64,000 bases of DNA from Lachnospiraceae bacterium (lineage in GTDB: Bacteria; Bacillota; Clostridia; Lachnospirales; Lachnospiraceae), in the NCBI GenBank assembly GCA_902363445.1, contig CABJAB010000002.1:434001-498000 (forward strand), written 5' to 3'. A program made the translations under genes and the position numbers. This document shows positions 51,009 to 61,065 of the stretch, piece by piece. Position 1 is the first letter of the stretch. Every line of letters begins with the position of its first letter. Under the pieces are notes generated by a model, which was not told the origin of the DNA, did not search any database, and saw only the letters and a program-made list of their open reading frames with translations.

Positions 51009-52868
51009 TTATACGATCCTTTTAAATTTCTTTTCCAATTCCCTGCGGCTCATGGCAATAATGGTAGGCCGTCCATGGGGGCAGGCATAAGGATTCTTAA
51101 GCGTGAGGAGCTCATCGATCAGGGCTTCTGCTTCCTTTACAGACAAAGAGTCTCCGCCTTTTACGGCGGCTTTGCAGCTCATGGAAGCCAGCTTCTCCAA
51201 GATCACCTGCTCAGACTCCTGCTCCAGTTCTTCCGACAGGCTGTCGAGAAGCTCCATCAAAATCTCTGTCTGGGCAATTCCATAGAGATTGGAGGGAACG
51301 CTGTAGACAGCGTACTCTCTGCCTCCAAAAGGCTCAATTTCAAAACCAAGGGCCAGAAATCTTTCTTTATGGCTCTTTAAAACTTCCTCCTCCCGCAGAT
51401 TCAGCGTCAGTACGATCGGCGGATTGACCATCTGAGCCAGGACCTTCTTTTCCGATAACTGACGCACCATCCGCTCATAAAGGATTTTTTCATGAGCCGC
51501 GTGCTGATCGATGATCAAAAATTCATCCCGGTATTGAATCAGCCAATAGGTATCAAACAGCTGTCCAATAAAGCGGTATTCATCCCGTGCCTCTTTCGTC
51601 AGCAGCTTTTCCTCAAACAGCTCTAACTGCTTCGGGGCCTCCGCCGCAGGGGACTCAATCTTTACCTCCGGCTGTTTGGCCGGTATTTCCGCATATCCTG
51701 TGGATTCCCGCACCTTCTCCTGACTCCAGAGCGGTTCCCGGTCCCTTTCCATTCGCCTTAACTCAAAAGGCTCCGGTGCTCTTTGGACAATATGCTTCTT
51801 GGTATCTGTGTTCTCCCTTGCGGCATCCCCGGTGCCGTTTCCCTGAAGTCCTGTATCCAGGGATACTTTGCGGATCAGTTCTTTTCCGGCCAGGGTATCA
51901 TGTACTGCCCTGCAGACCGAATCATAGATTTCTTCCGGGTTCCGGAATCTAAGCTCCATTTTGGAAGGATGTACGTTTACATCCAGAAATTCCGGTTCGA
52001 TCTCCAGATTCAGAACCACGAAAGGGTACTTATGCTGCATCATATAGGAATGATAGCCGTCTTCAATGGCTTTATTGATCAAATTGCTTTTAATATAACG
52101 CCCGTTTATAAAATAGTTTTCGTAAGTCCTGTTCCCCCGGGAGATAAGCGGCTTCCCCAGATATCCGGAAATTTTCACCGCTTCTTTTATAGATTCCACC
52201 GGCAGAAGGTTTCCCGCGATTTCTCTGCCATATATCATGTAGATCAGGTCCTTCAGATTATGGTTTCCCGAAGTATGGATCCGGCTTTGATTGTTCTGGA
52301 TGAACCGGATGGACACATCTGGCCTGGACAGGGACATGCGCTCTATCAGGCTGCTGATATAAGCTCCTTCCGTCTGTGCTGTTTTTAAAAACTTCTTTCT
52401 GGCCGGTGTGTTGTAAAACAGGTTCCTGACCAGAAAAGTGGTGCCGTCCGGCGCCCCGATTTCCTCCAGTGAAATTTCTTTTCCGCCGTGGATCTGATAC
52501 CGGGAGCCGGTCAGAGCCTCTGCTGTTTTTGTGATCAGCTCCACCTGGGATACCGAAGCGATGCTTGAAAGCGCCTCTCCGCGAAAACCCAGGGAGGATA
52601 CCGTGAGCAGATCCTCCACGGAGCGGATCTTGCTGGTGGAGTGACGGAGAAATGCCGTCGGAATCTGTTCTTTTTCAATCCCGCAGCCATTATCGGTAAT
52701 ACGGATAAAAGAAATCCCCCCATCCTTGATCTCCACTGTCACGGCTGTCGCACCTGCGTCAATGGCATTTTCCATCAGCTCTTTGACAACGGAGGCCGGA
52801 CGGTCTATGACCTCGCCTGCGGCGATCTGATTGATTGTATCCTGGTCTAACACTGTGATCTTTGGCAT
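51009..52868 (-). CDS. mutL: DNA mismatch repair protein MutL
   Basis: A 619-residue GHKL ATPase. The N-terminal ATP site is seen in ELMENAIDAGA (near 30-40), ITDNGCGI (near 57-64) and HSTSKI...LGFRGEALSSI (near 75-100). A variable linker (~330-430) precedes the C-terminal dimerisation/endonuclease domain, with DQHAAHEKILYE (near 460-471), the metal-binding motif, and CPHGRPT near 598. MutL couples mismatch detection by MutS to strand nicking. 1 bp after mutS. Confidence 0.97.
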   Translation of the reverse strand: MPKITVLDQDTINQIAAGEVIDRPASVVKELMENAIDAGATAVTVEIKDGGISFIRITDNGCGIEKEQIPTAFLRHSTSKIRSVEDLLTVSSLGFRGEALSSIASVSQVELITKTAEALTGSRYQIHGGKEISLEEIGAPDGTTFLVRNLFYNTPARKKFLKTAQTEGAYISSLIERMSLSRPDVSIRFIQNNQSRIHTSGNHNLKDLIYMIYGREIAGNLLPVESIKEAVKISGYLGKPLISRGNRTYENYFINGRYIKSNLINKAIEDGYHSYMMQHKYPFVVLNLEIEPEFLDVNVHPSKMELRFRNPEEIYDSVCRAVHDTLAGKELIRKVSLDTGLQGNGTGDAARENTDTKKHIVQRAPEPFELRRMERDREPLWSQEKVRESTGYAEIPAKQPEVKIESPAAEAPKQLELFEEKLLTKEARDEYRFIGQLFDTYWLIQYRDEFLIIDQHAAHEKILYERMVRQLSEKKVLAQMVNPPIVLTLNLREEEVLKSHKERFLALGFEIEPFGGREYAVYSVPSNLYGIAQTEILMELLDSLSEELEQESEQVILEKLASMSCKAAVKGGDSLSVKEAEALIDELLTLKNPYACPHGRPTIIAMSRRELEKKFKRIV

Positions 52869-52869
52869 A

Positions 52870-55524
52870 TTACCACCTGTTCTTCAAATTGTTCTGCAGC
52901 CGGTATAAGGTATTCAGGGCATCGATCGGAGTCATCGCGGCAAGCTCCAGGGATTCCAGCTCTTTCAGGATATCGTCATCCTTCACCGTATCAAACAGGC
53001 TCATCTGTTTTAAATCGACCTCATCCAGCTTCGGGACCGGTTTCTTATGGGACGCCTGCCGGCTGGCATCGGCAATTTCTTTGGAGCGGGCGGAAATATC
53101 GGCATCCGATAATTCCTCCACCAGCTCTTTGGCCCTCATGATCACCGGGTCCGGCACTCCGGCGAGCTTGGCTACCTGAATTCCATAGCTTTTATCCGCT
53201 CCCCCTTTGACGATCTTCCGGAGGAATACGATGTCGTCTCCCATTTCTTTCACTGCAACACAATAATTATTCACGCCGCTTATGGAGCCCTCCAGCTCTG
53301 TCAGCTCATGGTAATGGGTGGCGAACAGCGTCTTCGCCCCCAAAACCTTCGTATTGGATATGTATTCTATGACAGCCCAGGCAATGCTCAGACCGTCAAA
53401 GGTACTGGTCCCCCGGCCAATCTCGTCCAGGATCAGAAGACTGTTTTTTGTCGCGTTCCGGAGTATATTTGCCACTTCAGTCATCTCCACCATAAAGGTG
53501 CTCTGGCCGCTGGCCAGATCGTCGGAAGCCCCGACTCTTGTAAAGATCCTGTCACAGATACCGATATTGGCAGCCTCCGCCGGAACAAAGCTTCCAATCT
53601 GCGCCATGAGGCAAATGAGCGCCGTTTGTCTCATATAAGTGGATTTTCCGGCCATATTCGGTCCGGTGATGATGGAAATCTGATTGCTTCCATTGTCGAG
53701 ATACGTGTCATTGGCAATGAACAGGTCGTCGCGAAGCATCTGTTCCACCACAGGATGGCGGCCGTTTTTTATATCGATCAGACCCTTTTCATTCATCTTC
53801 GGTCTTACGTAACCATTTCTGGTGGACACCACCGAAAGTGAGGTCAATACATCGATCCAGGCAATGCTGTGGGCCGCTTTCTGAATCCGGGCCACTTGCT
53901 CGGCTATGGTATTTCTCAGCGAACAGAACAAATCGTATTCCAGATTGAAAAGTTTGTCTTCCGCCCCCATGATGATCTCTTCCAGTTTTTTCAGTTCATC
54001 CGTCGTATAGCGCTCCGCGTTGGTGAGGGTCTGCTTTCTGACATAGTCGTCAGGCACTTGGGACAGGAATGAATTCGTCACCTCAAGATAATAGCCGAAC
54101 ACCTTATTGAATTTGACCCGGAGCGTTTTGATCCCCGTTCTCTCCCGCTCTTTCGTCTCTAATTCGGCAAGCCATTTCTTGCCCTCCGTCTTTGCTTTCC
54201 GCAGACGGTCGGCCTCTTCGTTGAATCCCTCCTGGATGATGCCGCCCTCCCGCACACCTATGGGAGGATCTTCCACGACTGCGCTGTCGATGAGCTCCGC
54301 CAAATCCTCCAGCGTATCCAGCTGTCCGCAGATTTCCTTTGAGAGAGGGGCTGTCAGCTGCTCCATCAGATGTTTGATGTGGGGGAGCATCTGCAGGGAA
54401 TTCTTAAACGCGATCAGATCTCTCGGATTGGCTGTCTGATAGGAGATCCTTCCGATGAGCCGCTCCAGATCATAGATGGGATTCAGATATTCGATCAGCT
54501 CCTCTCGGGTGATATATTCCCCGTTCAGCTCTTCCACCGCATCTTGACGTTTAGTGATCTCCGCCTTTTCTATGAGAGGCTGCTCAATAAAGCTTCTGAG
54601 CATTCTGGCGCCCATGGCAGTTCTTGTCTTGTCGAGCACCCATAAAAGAGAACCTCTTTTCTGTTTCTCCCTCAGAGTCTCCAATAGTTCCAGATTCCGT
54701 CTGGTGGAAGTGTCGATCACCATATATTTTCCAGACCGGTAAGGCACCAGCTTTGTAATGTGCCCCAATGAATTTTTCTGAGTATCCAAGAGATAAAGAA
54801 GTGCGGCTCCGGAAGCGATCAGACCGATCTTATAATCCTCCAGTCCAAGACCCTCGAGGCGTTCCACATGAAAATGCCGTTTCAGAGTATCCTGACAGAT
54901 ATCCTCATCAAAATAATGATTATCCAGAGGAGAGATGATGAAATTCAGGCGGTTCTTCATATCCTCCAGATCGACTCCTGACATATAAAAGGCTTCGTTA
55001 CATATAATTTCCGACGGCATGTATTTATAAATCTCATCCAAAAGTGCACGGATCGTAGGCACTTCTGTGACCAGGAATTCACCGGTTGTCACGTCGCTTA
55101 CGGCGATTCCAAAGGATTTTGCCAGATAGACAATGCACATCAGATAATTATTTCTGGTCTCATCAAGGGCCTGACTGCTCAAAATCGTGCCGGGAGTCAC
55201 GACCCGGATGACCTCCCGCTTGACCAGCCCCTTTGCAAGCCTGGGATCCTCCATTTGTTCTGCAATGGCTACCTTATAGCCTTTTTGAACCAGCCGGTTC
55301 AGATACGTATCTACTGCATGATAAGGGACTCCGCACATGGGAGCCCGTTCCGGCAGTCCGCAGTCCTTTCCTGTCAGTGTAATCTCAAGCTCTCTGGAAA
55401 CCGTCTGCGCGTCTTCAAAAAACATTTCATAAAAATCCCCCAGCCTGTAAAAAAGGATACAGTCAGGATACTGTTTTTTGGTCTCCAGATAATGCTGCAT
55501 CATTGGTGATAATTGTGCTGCCAC
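52870..55524 (-). CDS. mutS: DNA mismatch repair protein MutS
   Basis: An 884-residue mismatch sensor. Domain I holds the mismatch-probing FYEMF motif (near residue 31-35), the core and clamp follow, and the C-terminal ATPase has Walker A GPNMAGKSTYMRQ (near 619), DEIGRGTSTFDG and THYHEL. A GTG start is used (55522-55524) with AGAGAGGTAA upstream; a later in-frame ATG would cut into the mismatch-binding domain. The C-terminus carries LKQMSLFDTV, a beta-clamp-type motif. It heads the mutSL pair. Confidence 0.97.
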   Translation of the reverse strand: MAAQLSPMMQHYLETKKQYPDCILFYRLGDFYEMFFEDAQTVSRELEITLTGKDCGLPERAPMCGVPYHAVDTYLNRLVQKGYKVAIAEQMEDPRLAKGLVKREVIRVVTPGTILSSQALDETRNNYLMCIVYLAKSFGIAVSDVTTGEFLVTEVPTIRALLDEIYKYMPSEIICNEAFYMSGVDLEDMKNRLNFIISPLDNHYFDEDICQDTLKRHFHVERLEGLGLEDYKIGLIASGAALLYLLDTQKNSLGHITKLVPYRSGKYMVIDTSTRRNLELLETLREKQKRGSLLWVLDKTRTAMGARMLRSFIEQPLIEKAEITKRQDAVEELNGEYITREELIEYLNPIYDLERLIGRISYQTANPRDLIAFKNSLQMLPHIKHLMEQLTAPLSKEICGQLDTLEDLAELIDSAVVEDPPIGVREGGIIQEGFNEEADRLRKAKTEGKKWLAELETKERERTGIKTLRVKFNKVFGYYLEVTNSFLSQVPDDYVRKQTLTNAERYTTDELKKLEEIIMGAEDKLFNLEYDLFCSLRNTIAEQVARIQKAAHSIAWIDVLTSLSVVSTRNGYVRPKMNEKGLIDIKNGRHPVVEQMLRDDLFIANDTYLDNGSNQISIITGPNMAGKSTYMRQTALICLMAQIGSFVPAEAANIGICDRIFTRVGASDDLASGQSTFMVEMTEVANILRNATKNSLLILDEIGRGTSTFDGLSIAWAVIEYISNTKVLGAKTLFATHYHELTELEGSISGVNNYCVAVKEMGDDIVFLRKIVKGGADKSYGIQVAKLAGVPDPVIMRAKELVEELSDADISARSKEIADASRQASHKKPVPKLDEVDLKQMSLFDTVKDDDILKELESLELAAMTPIDALNTLYRLQNNLKNRW

Positions 55525-55550
55525 GTTTTACCTCTCTATTCTGTTGACTT

Positions 55551-56519
55551 TCATGTCCCGTTATAATATGCGATCTTGTTGAAATTTGGAAATTCTGCAA
55601 AAAAGTCCGCCAGAGTATGTCTCTCCTCAGAGGCTGGGTCATGAATCAAATAATCTTCCGTATTCAGGTTCACACCGTCCCCGCTGTATCCCATGATCAG
55701 CACCCAGTGAGGACTTCCGTCATCCCGTTTGCATCCGATCAGAACGGGAATCTTCTGCTGCAGCTTTTCAAGAGCTGCAGAAAGATAATCTTTCTCGGAG
55801 ATCTTCACATATGCTTTCGGGAAGCTCAAAAGACCGTCATCATTATAAAACAGCCGTTCTTCCATCATATCCGGAGTCGTCACATGGCCCTCCAGATACG
55901 AATAAGCCATTGCCAGGCAGGTGGTGGTACAGCCGGCGCTCGCAATCGTCTCATAGCTGCCGCCCAGTGAAACGTTTGCCCACCGTCCGTCATACTGCTT
56001 AAAATCAGCGACGCCGAGATAAATGCGCGCATCCTTTGGTTCTGCGTCGGAAAGCTCTTTCCTGGTACAGTATCCTTCTATGAGTTCATCGGAGTGTGCT
56101 TTCTCATATAAGACCCTGACATAGCCGGAATCTTCCTTCCAGTACGCCTGCACTTCATCCCCGTAAGCGATCTGGCCAAGCAGCTCTCCTCTCTTTGAGG
56201 GAGTGCTCCTAATGTTCAGAAGGCCAAAATAACCAGAATACATAATGTCTCCGCTCTTCATCCGTTCATAAGACAATTTCTGGACAGAGCCGTTCCCTTT
56301 AGCGGAAGCCTCCGGTGAACTCCCCGACCGGTCAAGGATCTTAACGCTTTTCCCCGCGGCCGGCGCCACCTTTGCAAACTGAATTTTAAATTCATTCTGC
56401 CAGCTTGTCCCATAGGAAGCCAGCGCTCCATAGCAGAAAAAACCCACGGCAAAGGCTGCCAGCAGGACTTTCCACACTCTTTTTTCCTTTTTCAGACAAA
56501 AACAAATCCACTTTTTCAT
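55551..56519 (-). CDS. SH3b/C39-type cysteine peptidase, membrane-anchored
   Basis: A 322-residue secreted or membrane-tethered protein. A membrane helix near residues 17-37 is followed by an SH3b-like domain (~85-145, GLLNIRSTPSKRGELLGQI) and a C39-like peptidase domain (~170-320). Active Cys is in ASAGCTTTCLAM (near 203), His in GSPHWVLIMGY and Asp in LIHDPAS. Possible roles are peptide or wall cleavage. The start at 56519 has GGAGG 8 nt upstream and avoids overlap with miaB; the longer ORF is rejected. It sits between miaB and mutS, an unusual insertion in that operon. Confidence 0.82.
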   Translation of the reverse strand: MKKWICFCLKKEKRVWKVLLAAFAVGFFCYGALASYGTSWQNEFKIQFAKVAPAAGKSVKILDRSGSSPEASAKGNGSVQKLSYERMKSGDIMYSGYFGLLNIRSTPSKRGELLGQIAYGDEVQAYWKEDSGYVRVLYEKAHSDELIEGYCTRKELSDAEPKDARIYLGVADFKQYDGRWANVSLGGSYETIASAGCTTTCLAMAYSYLEGHVTTPDMMEERLFYNDDGLLSFPKAYVKISEKDYLSAALEKLQQKIPVLIGCKRDDGSPHWVLIMGYSGDGVNLNTEDYLIHDPASEERHTLADFFAEFPNFNKIAYYNGT

Positions 56520-56535
56520 ACCCATACCTCCATAT

Positions 56536-57975
56536 TTAAGGGAGGCGCGTCCCCATATAATAGAATCCTCTGGATTCTTCAAGCTTCACCGGAATGATCC
56601 TTCCGACATCAGAAGCTTTGCCCGGAAAGTGTACCATTATATTATTGCTCAAACGGCCGGTAACCATACCGGGATTATGATCATCCAGCCCTTCCACAAG
56701 GGCAGGCATGACTTTCCCCACATCTTTTCCGCTCACTTCGGCGGAAATTCTTTGTACTTCCTTTAAGAGCCGGTCAAACCGGTCCTTCATGGTTTCTTCC
56801 GGCACTTGGCTTTCCATGGCTGCCGCGGGTGTGCCTGTCCGCTTAGAATAGAGGAAAGTAAAGGCACTGTCATACCTCACTCTGCGGACTACGTCTAAAG
56901 TCTCCTGGAAATCCTCTTCCGTCTCGCCCGGGAACCCTACGATGATGTCCGTAGTCAGAGAAATATCCGGGATTTCTGTCTTTATTTTTTCTGCTAGGGT
57001 TAGATACTGCTCTTTCCCATAAACACGGTTCATCTGAGAAAGTATCCTGGAGCTTCCCGACTGGAGAGGAAGATGCAGATGGCGGCAGACCTTCGGACAG
57101 TCTCTCATCACCCCGATCAGCTCATCCGACAGATCCTTCGGATGAGACGTCATGAAGCGGATGCGTTCGAGGCCCTCCACTTCGGCTACCATTTTTAAAA
57201 GTTCTGCAAAGCTCATAGGCGGATCCAGGGTTTTTCCATAAGAATTGACATTCTGCCCGAGCAGCATCACTTCAACTACGCCGTCTTTTACCAGATTCTT
57301 TACTTCTTCCACGATATCTTTTGGATTCCTGCTGCGTTCTCTCCCTCTGACATATGGTACGATACAGTAACTGCAGAAATTATTGCAGCCGTACATAATG
57401 TTCACCCCGGATTTAAAGGAATACTTCCGTTCTGCCGGAAGCTTTTCCACAATTTCATCCGTTCCGTCCCATATGTCAACTACCATATGCCGTTCTGTCA
57501 TCTGCCGGTAAAGAAGCTCTGCCAGTTTGAAAATATTATGGGTGCCAAATATAAGGTCCACAAACCGATAGCTTTTCTTTATTTTTTCCACCACTGACGG
57601 TTCCTGCATCATGCAGCCGCAGAGGGCAATGATCATATCCGGATTTTTCTGTTTCAGGCTGTTCAGATAACCCAGTCGTCCATATACGCGCTGGTTGGCG
57701 TTGTCTCTGACCGTACAGGTATTATAGATCACGAAATCTGAAGCTTCCTCCTCCGAAGCGGTGAATCCGGCCTCCTCCAAAATACCAAGAAGCTTTTCCG
57801 AATCCTTGGCATTCATCTGACACCCGAAGGTCGTAACATTGGCATAGAAAGGCCTTCCCAATTTATCGGATCTCTCCGTTACGATCTCACGGAGCTTCTG
57901 CATGAAATAATGCTGCCGCTCCGGCTCACCGGCCGGCGCCTGTTCTATTATATTGACATATTCTGTTTTATCCAC
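56536..57975 (-). CDS. miaB: tRNA-2-methylthio-N6-dimethylallyladenosine synthase
   Basis: A 479-residue radical SAM methylthiotransferase acting on i6A37 of tRNAs. It has an N-terminal [4Fe-4S] domain (TFGCQMNAKDSE near 49 and further Cys in CTVRDN and CGCMMQEP), the radical SAM motif CNNFCSYC near 197, and a C-terminal TRAM domain (~410-479). It uses the product of MiaA. A GTG start is used, with AAAGGACC before it. It heads the run miaB-C39-mutS-mutL-miaA. Confidence 0.96.
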   Translation of the reverse strand: MDKTEYVNIIEQAPAGEPERQHYFMQKLREIVTERSDKLGRPFYANVTTFGCQMNAKDSEKLLGILEEAGFTASEEEASDFVIYNTCTVRDNANQRVYGRLGYLNSLKQKNPDMIIALCGCMMQEPSVVEKIKKSYRFVDLIFGTHNIFKLAELLYRQMTERHMVVDIWDGTDEIVEKLPAERKYSFKSGVNIMYGCNNFCSYCIVPYVRGRERSRNPKDIVEEVKNLVKDGVVEVMLLGQNVNSYGKTLDPPMSFAELLKMVAEVEGLERIRFMTSHPKDLSDELIGVMRDCPKVCRHLHLPLQSGSSRILSQMNRVYGKEQYLTLAEKIKTEIPDISLTTDIIVGFPGETEEDFQETLDVVRRVRYDSAFTFLYSKRTGTPAAAMESQVPEETMKDRFDRLLKEVQRISAEVSGKDVGKVMPALVEGLDDHNPGMVTGRLSNNIMVHFPGKASDVGRIIPVKLEESRGFYYMGTRLP

Positions 57976-58005
57976 GGTCCTTTGTCCCTTCTCTTAATCC
58001 TTTCT

Positions 58006-58034
58006 ATTATAGCCGACGCTTTTTAAAAAATCAA
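58006..58034 (-). promoter_or_regulatory. Promoter of the miaB operon
   Basis: On the - strand TTGATT (58029-58034), 17 bp, TATAAT (58006-58011), 31 bp upstream of the GTG start. Confidence 0.75.
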
Positions 58035-58064
58035 TAAAAGTCTGCCTGTACGCATATGAGAAAA

Positions 58065-58092
58065 AAAGAGACAGGTTTTTTCCTGTCTCTTT
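58065..58092 (-). terminator. Terminator after proA
   Basis: AAAGAGACAGG and CCTGTCTCTTT form a perfect 11-bp stem with a 6-base loop; on the - strand a T run of seven follows. It ends the proB-proA operon. Confidence 0.93.
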
Positions 58093-58099
58093 CGTCCGT

Positions 58100-59347
58100 T
58101 CAGGGACGGACCTGCCCGTTTCCATATATGATATATTTAGTCGTTGTCAGCGCCTTAAGCCCCATCGGGCCTCTGGCATGGAGCTTCTGTGTGCTGATAC
58201 CGATCTCCGCTCCAAAGCCGAACTCAAATCCGTCGGTAAACCGGGTGGAAGCATTTACATATACGGCGGCGGCATCCACCTCGTCCAGAAACCTCTGGGC
58301 ATTTGCATAATCTTTTGTGATGATTGCTTCCGAATGCTTCGTGCTATAACGGTTGATGTGAGCAATGGCTTCTCCTACAGAACCGACAGTCTTGGCTGAC
58401 AGGATATAATCCAGGTATTCGGTTCCCCAATCCTCTTCGGAAGCCCTGACCGCATCCGGGATCAGCCGGCAGATCGTTTCATCGCCGCGGATCTCTACCT
58501 GCTTTTCTGAAAGCTTTGCCGCCAGGGCAGGCATCAGCCTGTCTGCAATGCCTTTGTGGATCACCAGGGACTCGCAGGCATTGCACACGCCGATTCTCTG
58601 AGTCTTTGCATTGAAGATGATGGAGACCGCCATATCGACATCCGCACTTTCATCCACAAATATATGGCAGTTGCCTGTTCCTGTCTCTATTACAGGGACC
58701 GTACTGTTTTCCACCACCGTGCGGATGAGTCCGGCGCCCCCTCTGGGTATCAGGACATCAATGTAGCCGTTCATACGCATAAGCGCCCTGGCAGCCTCCC
58801 GGTCTGTGCTCTCCAGAAGCTGGATGGAATCCTCCGGAAGCCCGCAGCCTGCCAGCGCCTCTCTCAGGCAGGACGTGATTGCCTTGTTAGAGTTCAGAGC
58901 GTCGCTCCCTCCCTTTAAGATTACAGCGTTTCCTGCTTTAAAACAGAGCCCGAACGCGTCAGCCGTCACATTGGGACGAGATTCGTATATGATTCCGATC
59001 ACGCCGATGGGCACTCTCTTTTCTCCTATCACAAGTCCATTCGGTCTCTTCTTCATGGAAAGGACTTCTCCTACCGGATCGTCCAGGGATATGATCTGGC
59101 GCAGGCCCTCGGCCATGGCTTCTATCCGGGATCCGGTCAGCATAAGCCGGTCCAGGAGTCCCTGATGCATCCCCTTTTTCCTTCCCGCCTCCATGTCTAT
59201 CTCATTGGCTTTTAATATGGATCCTGCATTGGCAGTTAAAGCGTCAGCCGCCGCAGACAGGCCTCTGTTTTTTTCGGTTATCCCTAAGCTGCTCAACAGA
59301 GATGCAGCCGTCCTGGCCCGTTCTCCCATTCCGATCAATTCTTCCAT
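58100..59347 (-). CDS. proA: Glutamate-5-semialdehyde dehydrogenase
   Basis: A 415-residue enzyme that reduces gamma-glutamyl phosphate to glutamate semialdehyde with NADPH. The catalytic Cys is in [12 protein letters not shown] (near 252) and [14 protein letters not shown] lies near 116-129. The start ATG at 59347 is 7 nt after AGGAGG; the TTG at 59353 is too close to it. Last gene of the proB-to-proA operon. Confidence 0.96.
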   Translation of the reverse strand: MEELIGMGERARTAASLLSSLGITEKNRGLSAAADALTANAGSILKANEIDMEAGRKKGMHQGLLDRLMLTGSRIEAMAEGLRQIISLDDPVGEVLSMKKRPNGLVIGEKRVPIGVIGIIYESRPNVTADAFGLCFKAGNAVILKGGSDALNSNKAITSCLREALAGCGLPEDSIQLLESTDREAARALMRMNGYIDVLIPRGGAGLIRTVVENSTVPVIETGTGNCHIFVDESADVDMAVSIIFNAKTQRIGVCNACESLVIHKGIADRLMPALAAKLSEKQVEIRGDETICRLIPDAVRASEEDWGTEYLDYILSAKTVGSVGEAIAHINRYSTKHSEAIITKDYANAQRFLDEVDAAAVYVNASTRFTDGFEFGFGAEIGISTQKLHARGPMGLKALTTTKYIIYGNGQVRP

Positions 59348-59381
59348 TTTCAATCCTCCTGACTGTAAAACAGCTCTCCTC

Positions 59382-59936
59382 TCACTTCCTGCTGATTCCT
59401 GCCTCCGTCACAAGAACGGTGGGGCAGATATCGAAAGTCTCATGGGGAACCTGATCAAATACCTGACATTCATAGGCTACCGCCACTTTTGTCAGTTTTG
59501 GAAACCGCTCCAGATACCGGTCATAGTAACCTCCTCCATATCCCACGCGATGATGATCTCTGTCAAAGGCTACCCCTGGCATCAGAAAAAAAGCTTCCTC
59601 CTCTGCCGCCATGGAAAGCCCGGCCTTCGGCTCAAGGATTCCGAGGCATCCCGGCTCCAAATCCTCCCTGGACGTGATATAATAAAAGTCCATAGAGTCC
59701 CCGTCCACTCTCGGGACCGCGACCCGTTTACCTTCCGCAATGGCATTTTCCATGATATCCCAGGTCCTGACCTCATGGTTGAAATCCACATAGCAGTACA
59801 GGCTGCGTGCCTCTTTATATTCCGGCAGAGACAGGATCTGCTCGCAGATTTTCCTGCTCTTCTCTTCTTCTTCCCCGGGAGGCATGGCTTTTCTATTTTC
59901 GTTGGCTATTCGCCTGATCTCTTTTTTTGTCATCAT
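59382..59936 (-). CDS. fthC: 5-formyltetrahydrofolate cyclo-ligase
   Basis: A 184-residue enzyme that converts 5-formyl-THF to 5,10-methenyl-THF with ATP. The family motif [11 protein letters not shown] near residue 146-156 and the N-terminal [19 protein letters not shown] helix are present. It overlaps the DUF896 gene by 4 bp, so translation is coupled. Placement between pro genes is operon convenience; no proline link is known. Confidence 0.93.
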   Translation of the reverse strand: MMTKKEIRRIANENRKAMPPGEEEEKSRKICEQILSLPEYKEARSLYCYVDFNHEVRTWDIMENAIAEGKRVAVPRVDGDSMDFYYITSREDLEPGCLGILEPKAGLSMAAEEEAFFLMPGVAFDRDHHRVGYGGGYYDRYLERFPKLTKVAVAYECQVFDQVPHETFDICPTVLVTEAGISRK

Positions 59937-60160
59937 TGTCTTTTCCTGTCTTTCGCTTCCTTGACTTTTTTAAGCTCCGTCACACTGCCGTCCGGCTCCA
60001 GAATGCTTACATTATTCAGGGTTCCCTTCAAATTCATGCGGATCGCCTGAATATAAGCTTCACGAAGAGCCGCCTGTTCCCTTTTTTCTTCCGGGGTGAG
60101 TCCTTCTTTTTTCGATTTATGATAAAGCTCGTTGATTCTTTGAATTTCTTTTTCCGTCAT
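59933..60160 (-). CDS. DUF896 small cytosolic protein (YnzC-like)
   Basis: A 75-residue protein. The pattern RINELYHKSKKEGLTPEEKREQAALRE near 8-34 (in part INELYHKSKKEGLT) is the DUF896 signature: two helices, highly charged. In Bacillus, ynzC is SOS-regulated, but no SOS box was seen here. The function is unknown. AAGGAGAGTTT precedes the ATG. Confidence 0.88.
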   Translation of the reverse strand: MTEKEIQRINELYHKSKKEGLTPEEKREQAALREAYIQAIRMNLKGTLNNVSILEPDGSVTELKKVKEAKDRKRQ

Positions 60161-60169
60161 AAACTCTCC

Positions 60170-61021
60170 TTATCTGTCCAAATATAAGAGAAGCTCTTCA
60201 TATCTGGACTCCATCAGATCATAACCGTGCCGGTAGAAGCGTTCCAGTACCTCCGGGTCCTGTTCCGTCCTGGATACGGCAGGCTCAAACGGTCTCAGCA
60301 CAAAGATATGCCCTTCCTTTTCCAGCCGTTCGATCAGTTCCATCGTGCGGTTATACATTACCGGCCGCCTGCAGATTGTCTTTACCAGCTCCGGATATTC
60401 CTTGTAAACAGAATGATAGATCACGGCAGCTTTATGAGACAGTTTTTTACGATAGCCTTCGTTCCTGGTGAGGACTACCACACATTTTTTATAGCCTTCC
60501 CTCAGGGCCCTGGCAACAGGCACCGAATCGGACAGGCCGCCGTCCAGATATGGGACTCCGCCGATTTCTACCATCGGAGTGACTACCGGCATGCTGCAGG
60601 AAGCACGGCAGATGGTGAACAGACGGTCTTCATCTTCCCTGTCATCCAGATATTCCGTTTTTCCGGTCAGACAGTTGGTCACAGCCATCTCACAGCGCAG
60701 GGCTGATTCCTGATAGGTCTTAAAATCAAAGGGAAACAGTTCCTTGGGATACCGGTCAAATATCATATCCATATCAAACAGGCTTTTTGTCTTTAACGCT
60801 TTCTTTAAATTCATATAACCGTTTTTTTTATCGCGGGGAATCATACAGTCCCTTGTCCTTCCAATCTGCCGGGACAGATAGTCCACCGCGTTGCAGGCTC
60901 CTGCGGAAACGCCGATCACATAGGGGATATATAGTTCTTTTTCCATCAGGAAATCCAGGACTCCGGCGGAAAAAACCCCACGGGTAGCTCCGCCCTCCAG
61001 AATAAGACTTGCTTTCTTCAT
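60170..61021 (-). CDS. Patatin-like phospholipase family protein
   Basis: A 283-residue lipid hydrolase candidate. The Ser-Asp dyad is visible: GVSAGACNAV (GxSxG near 38) and DGGLSDSVPV (near 156). The oxyanion motif GGATRGVFSAG is near 8-18. The start at 61021 follows AAGGAGTGG; the longer ORF from 61069 overlaps proB and lacks a ribosome site. Substrate and location are unknown; no signal peptide is seen, so it is probably cytosolic. It lies between proB and DUF896 in the same transcript. Confidence 0.9.
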   Translation of the reverse strand: MKKASLILEGGATRGVFSAGVLDFLMEKELYIPYVIGVSAGACNAVDYLSRQIGRTRDCMIPRDKKNGYMNLKKALKTKSLFDMDMIFDRYPKELFPFDFKTYQESALRCEMAVTNCLTGKTEYLDDREDEDRLFTICRASCSMPVVTPMVEIGGVPYLDGGLSDSVPVARALREGYKKCVVVLTRNEGYRKKLSHKAAVIYHSVYKEYPELVKTICRRPVMYNRTMELIERLEKEGHIFVLRPFEPAVSRTEQDPEVLERFYRHGYDLMESRYEELLLYLDR

Positions 61022-61065
61022 GTTATGTCCACTCCTTCCTATCCGCGCATCAATCCTTGAAATAC

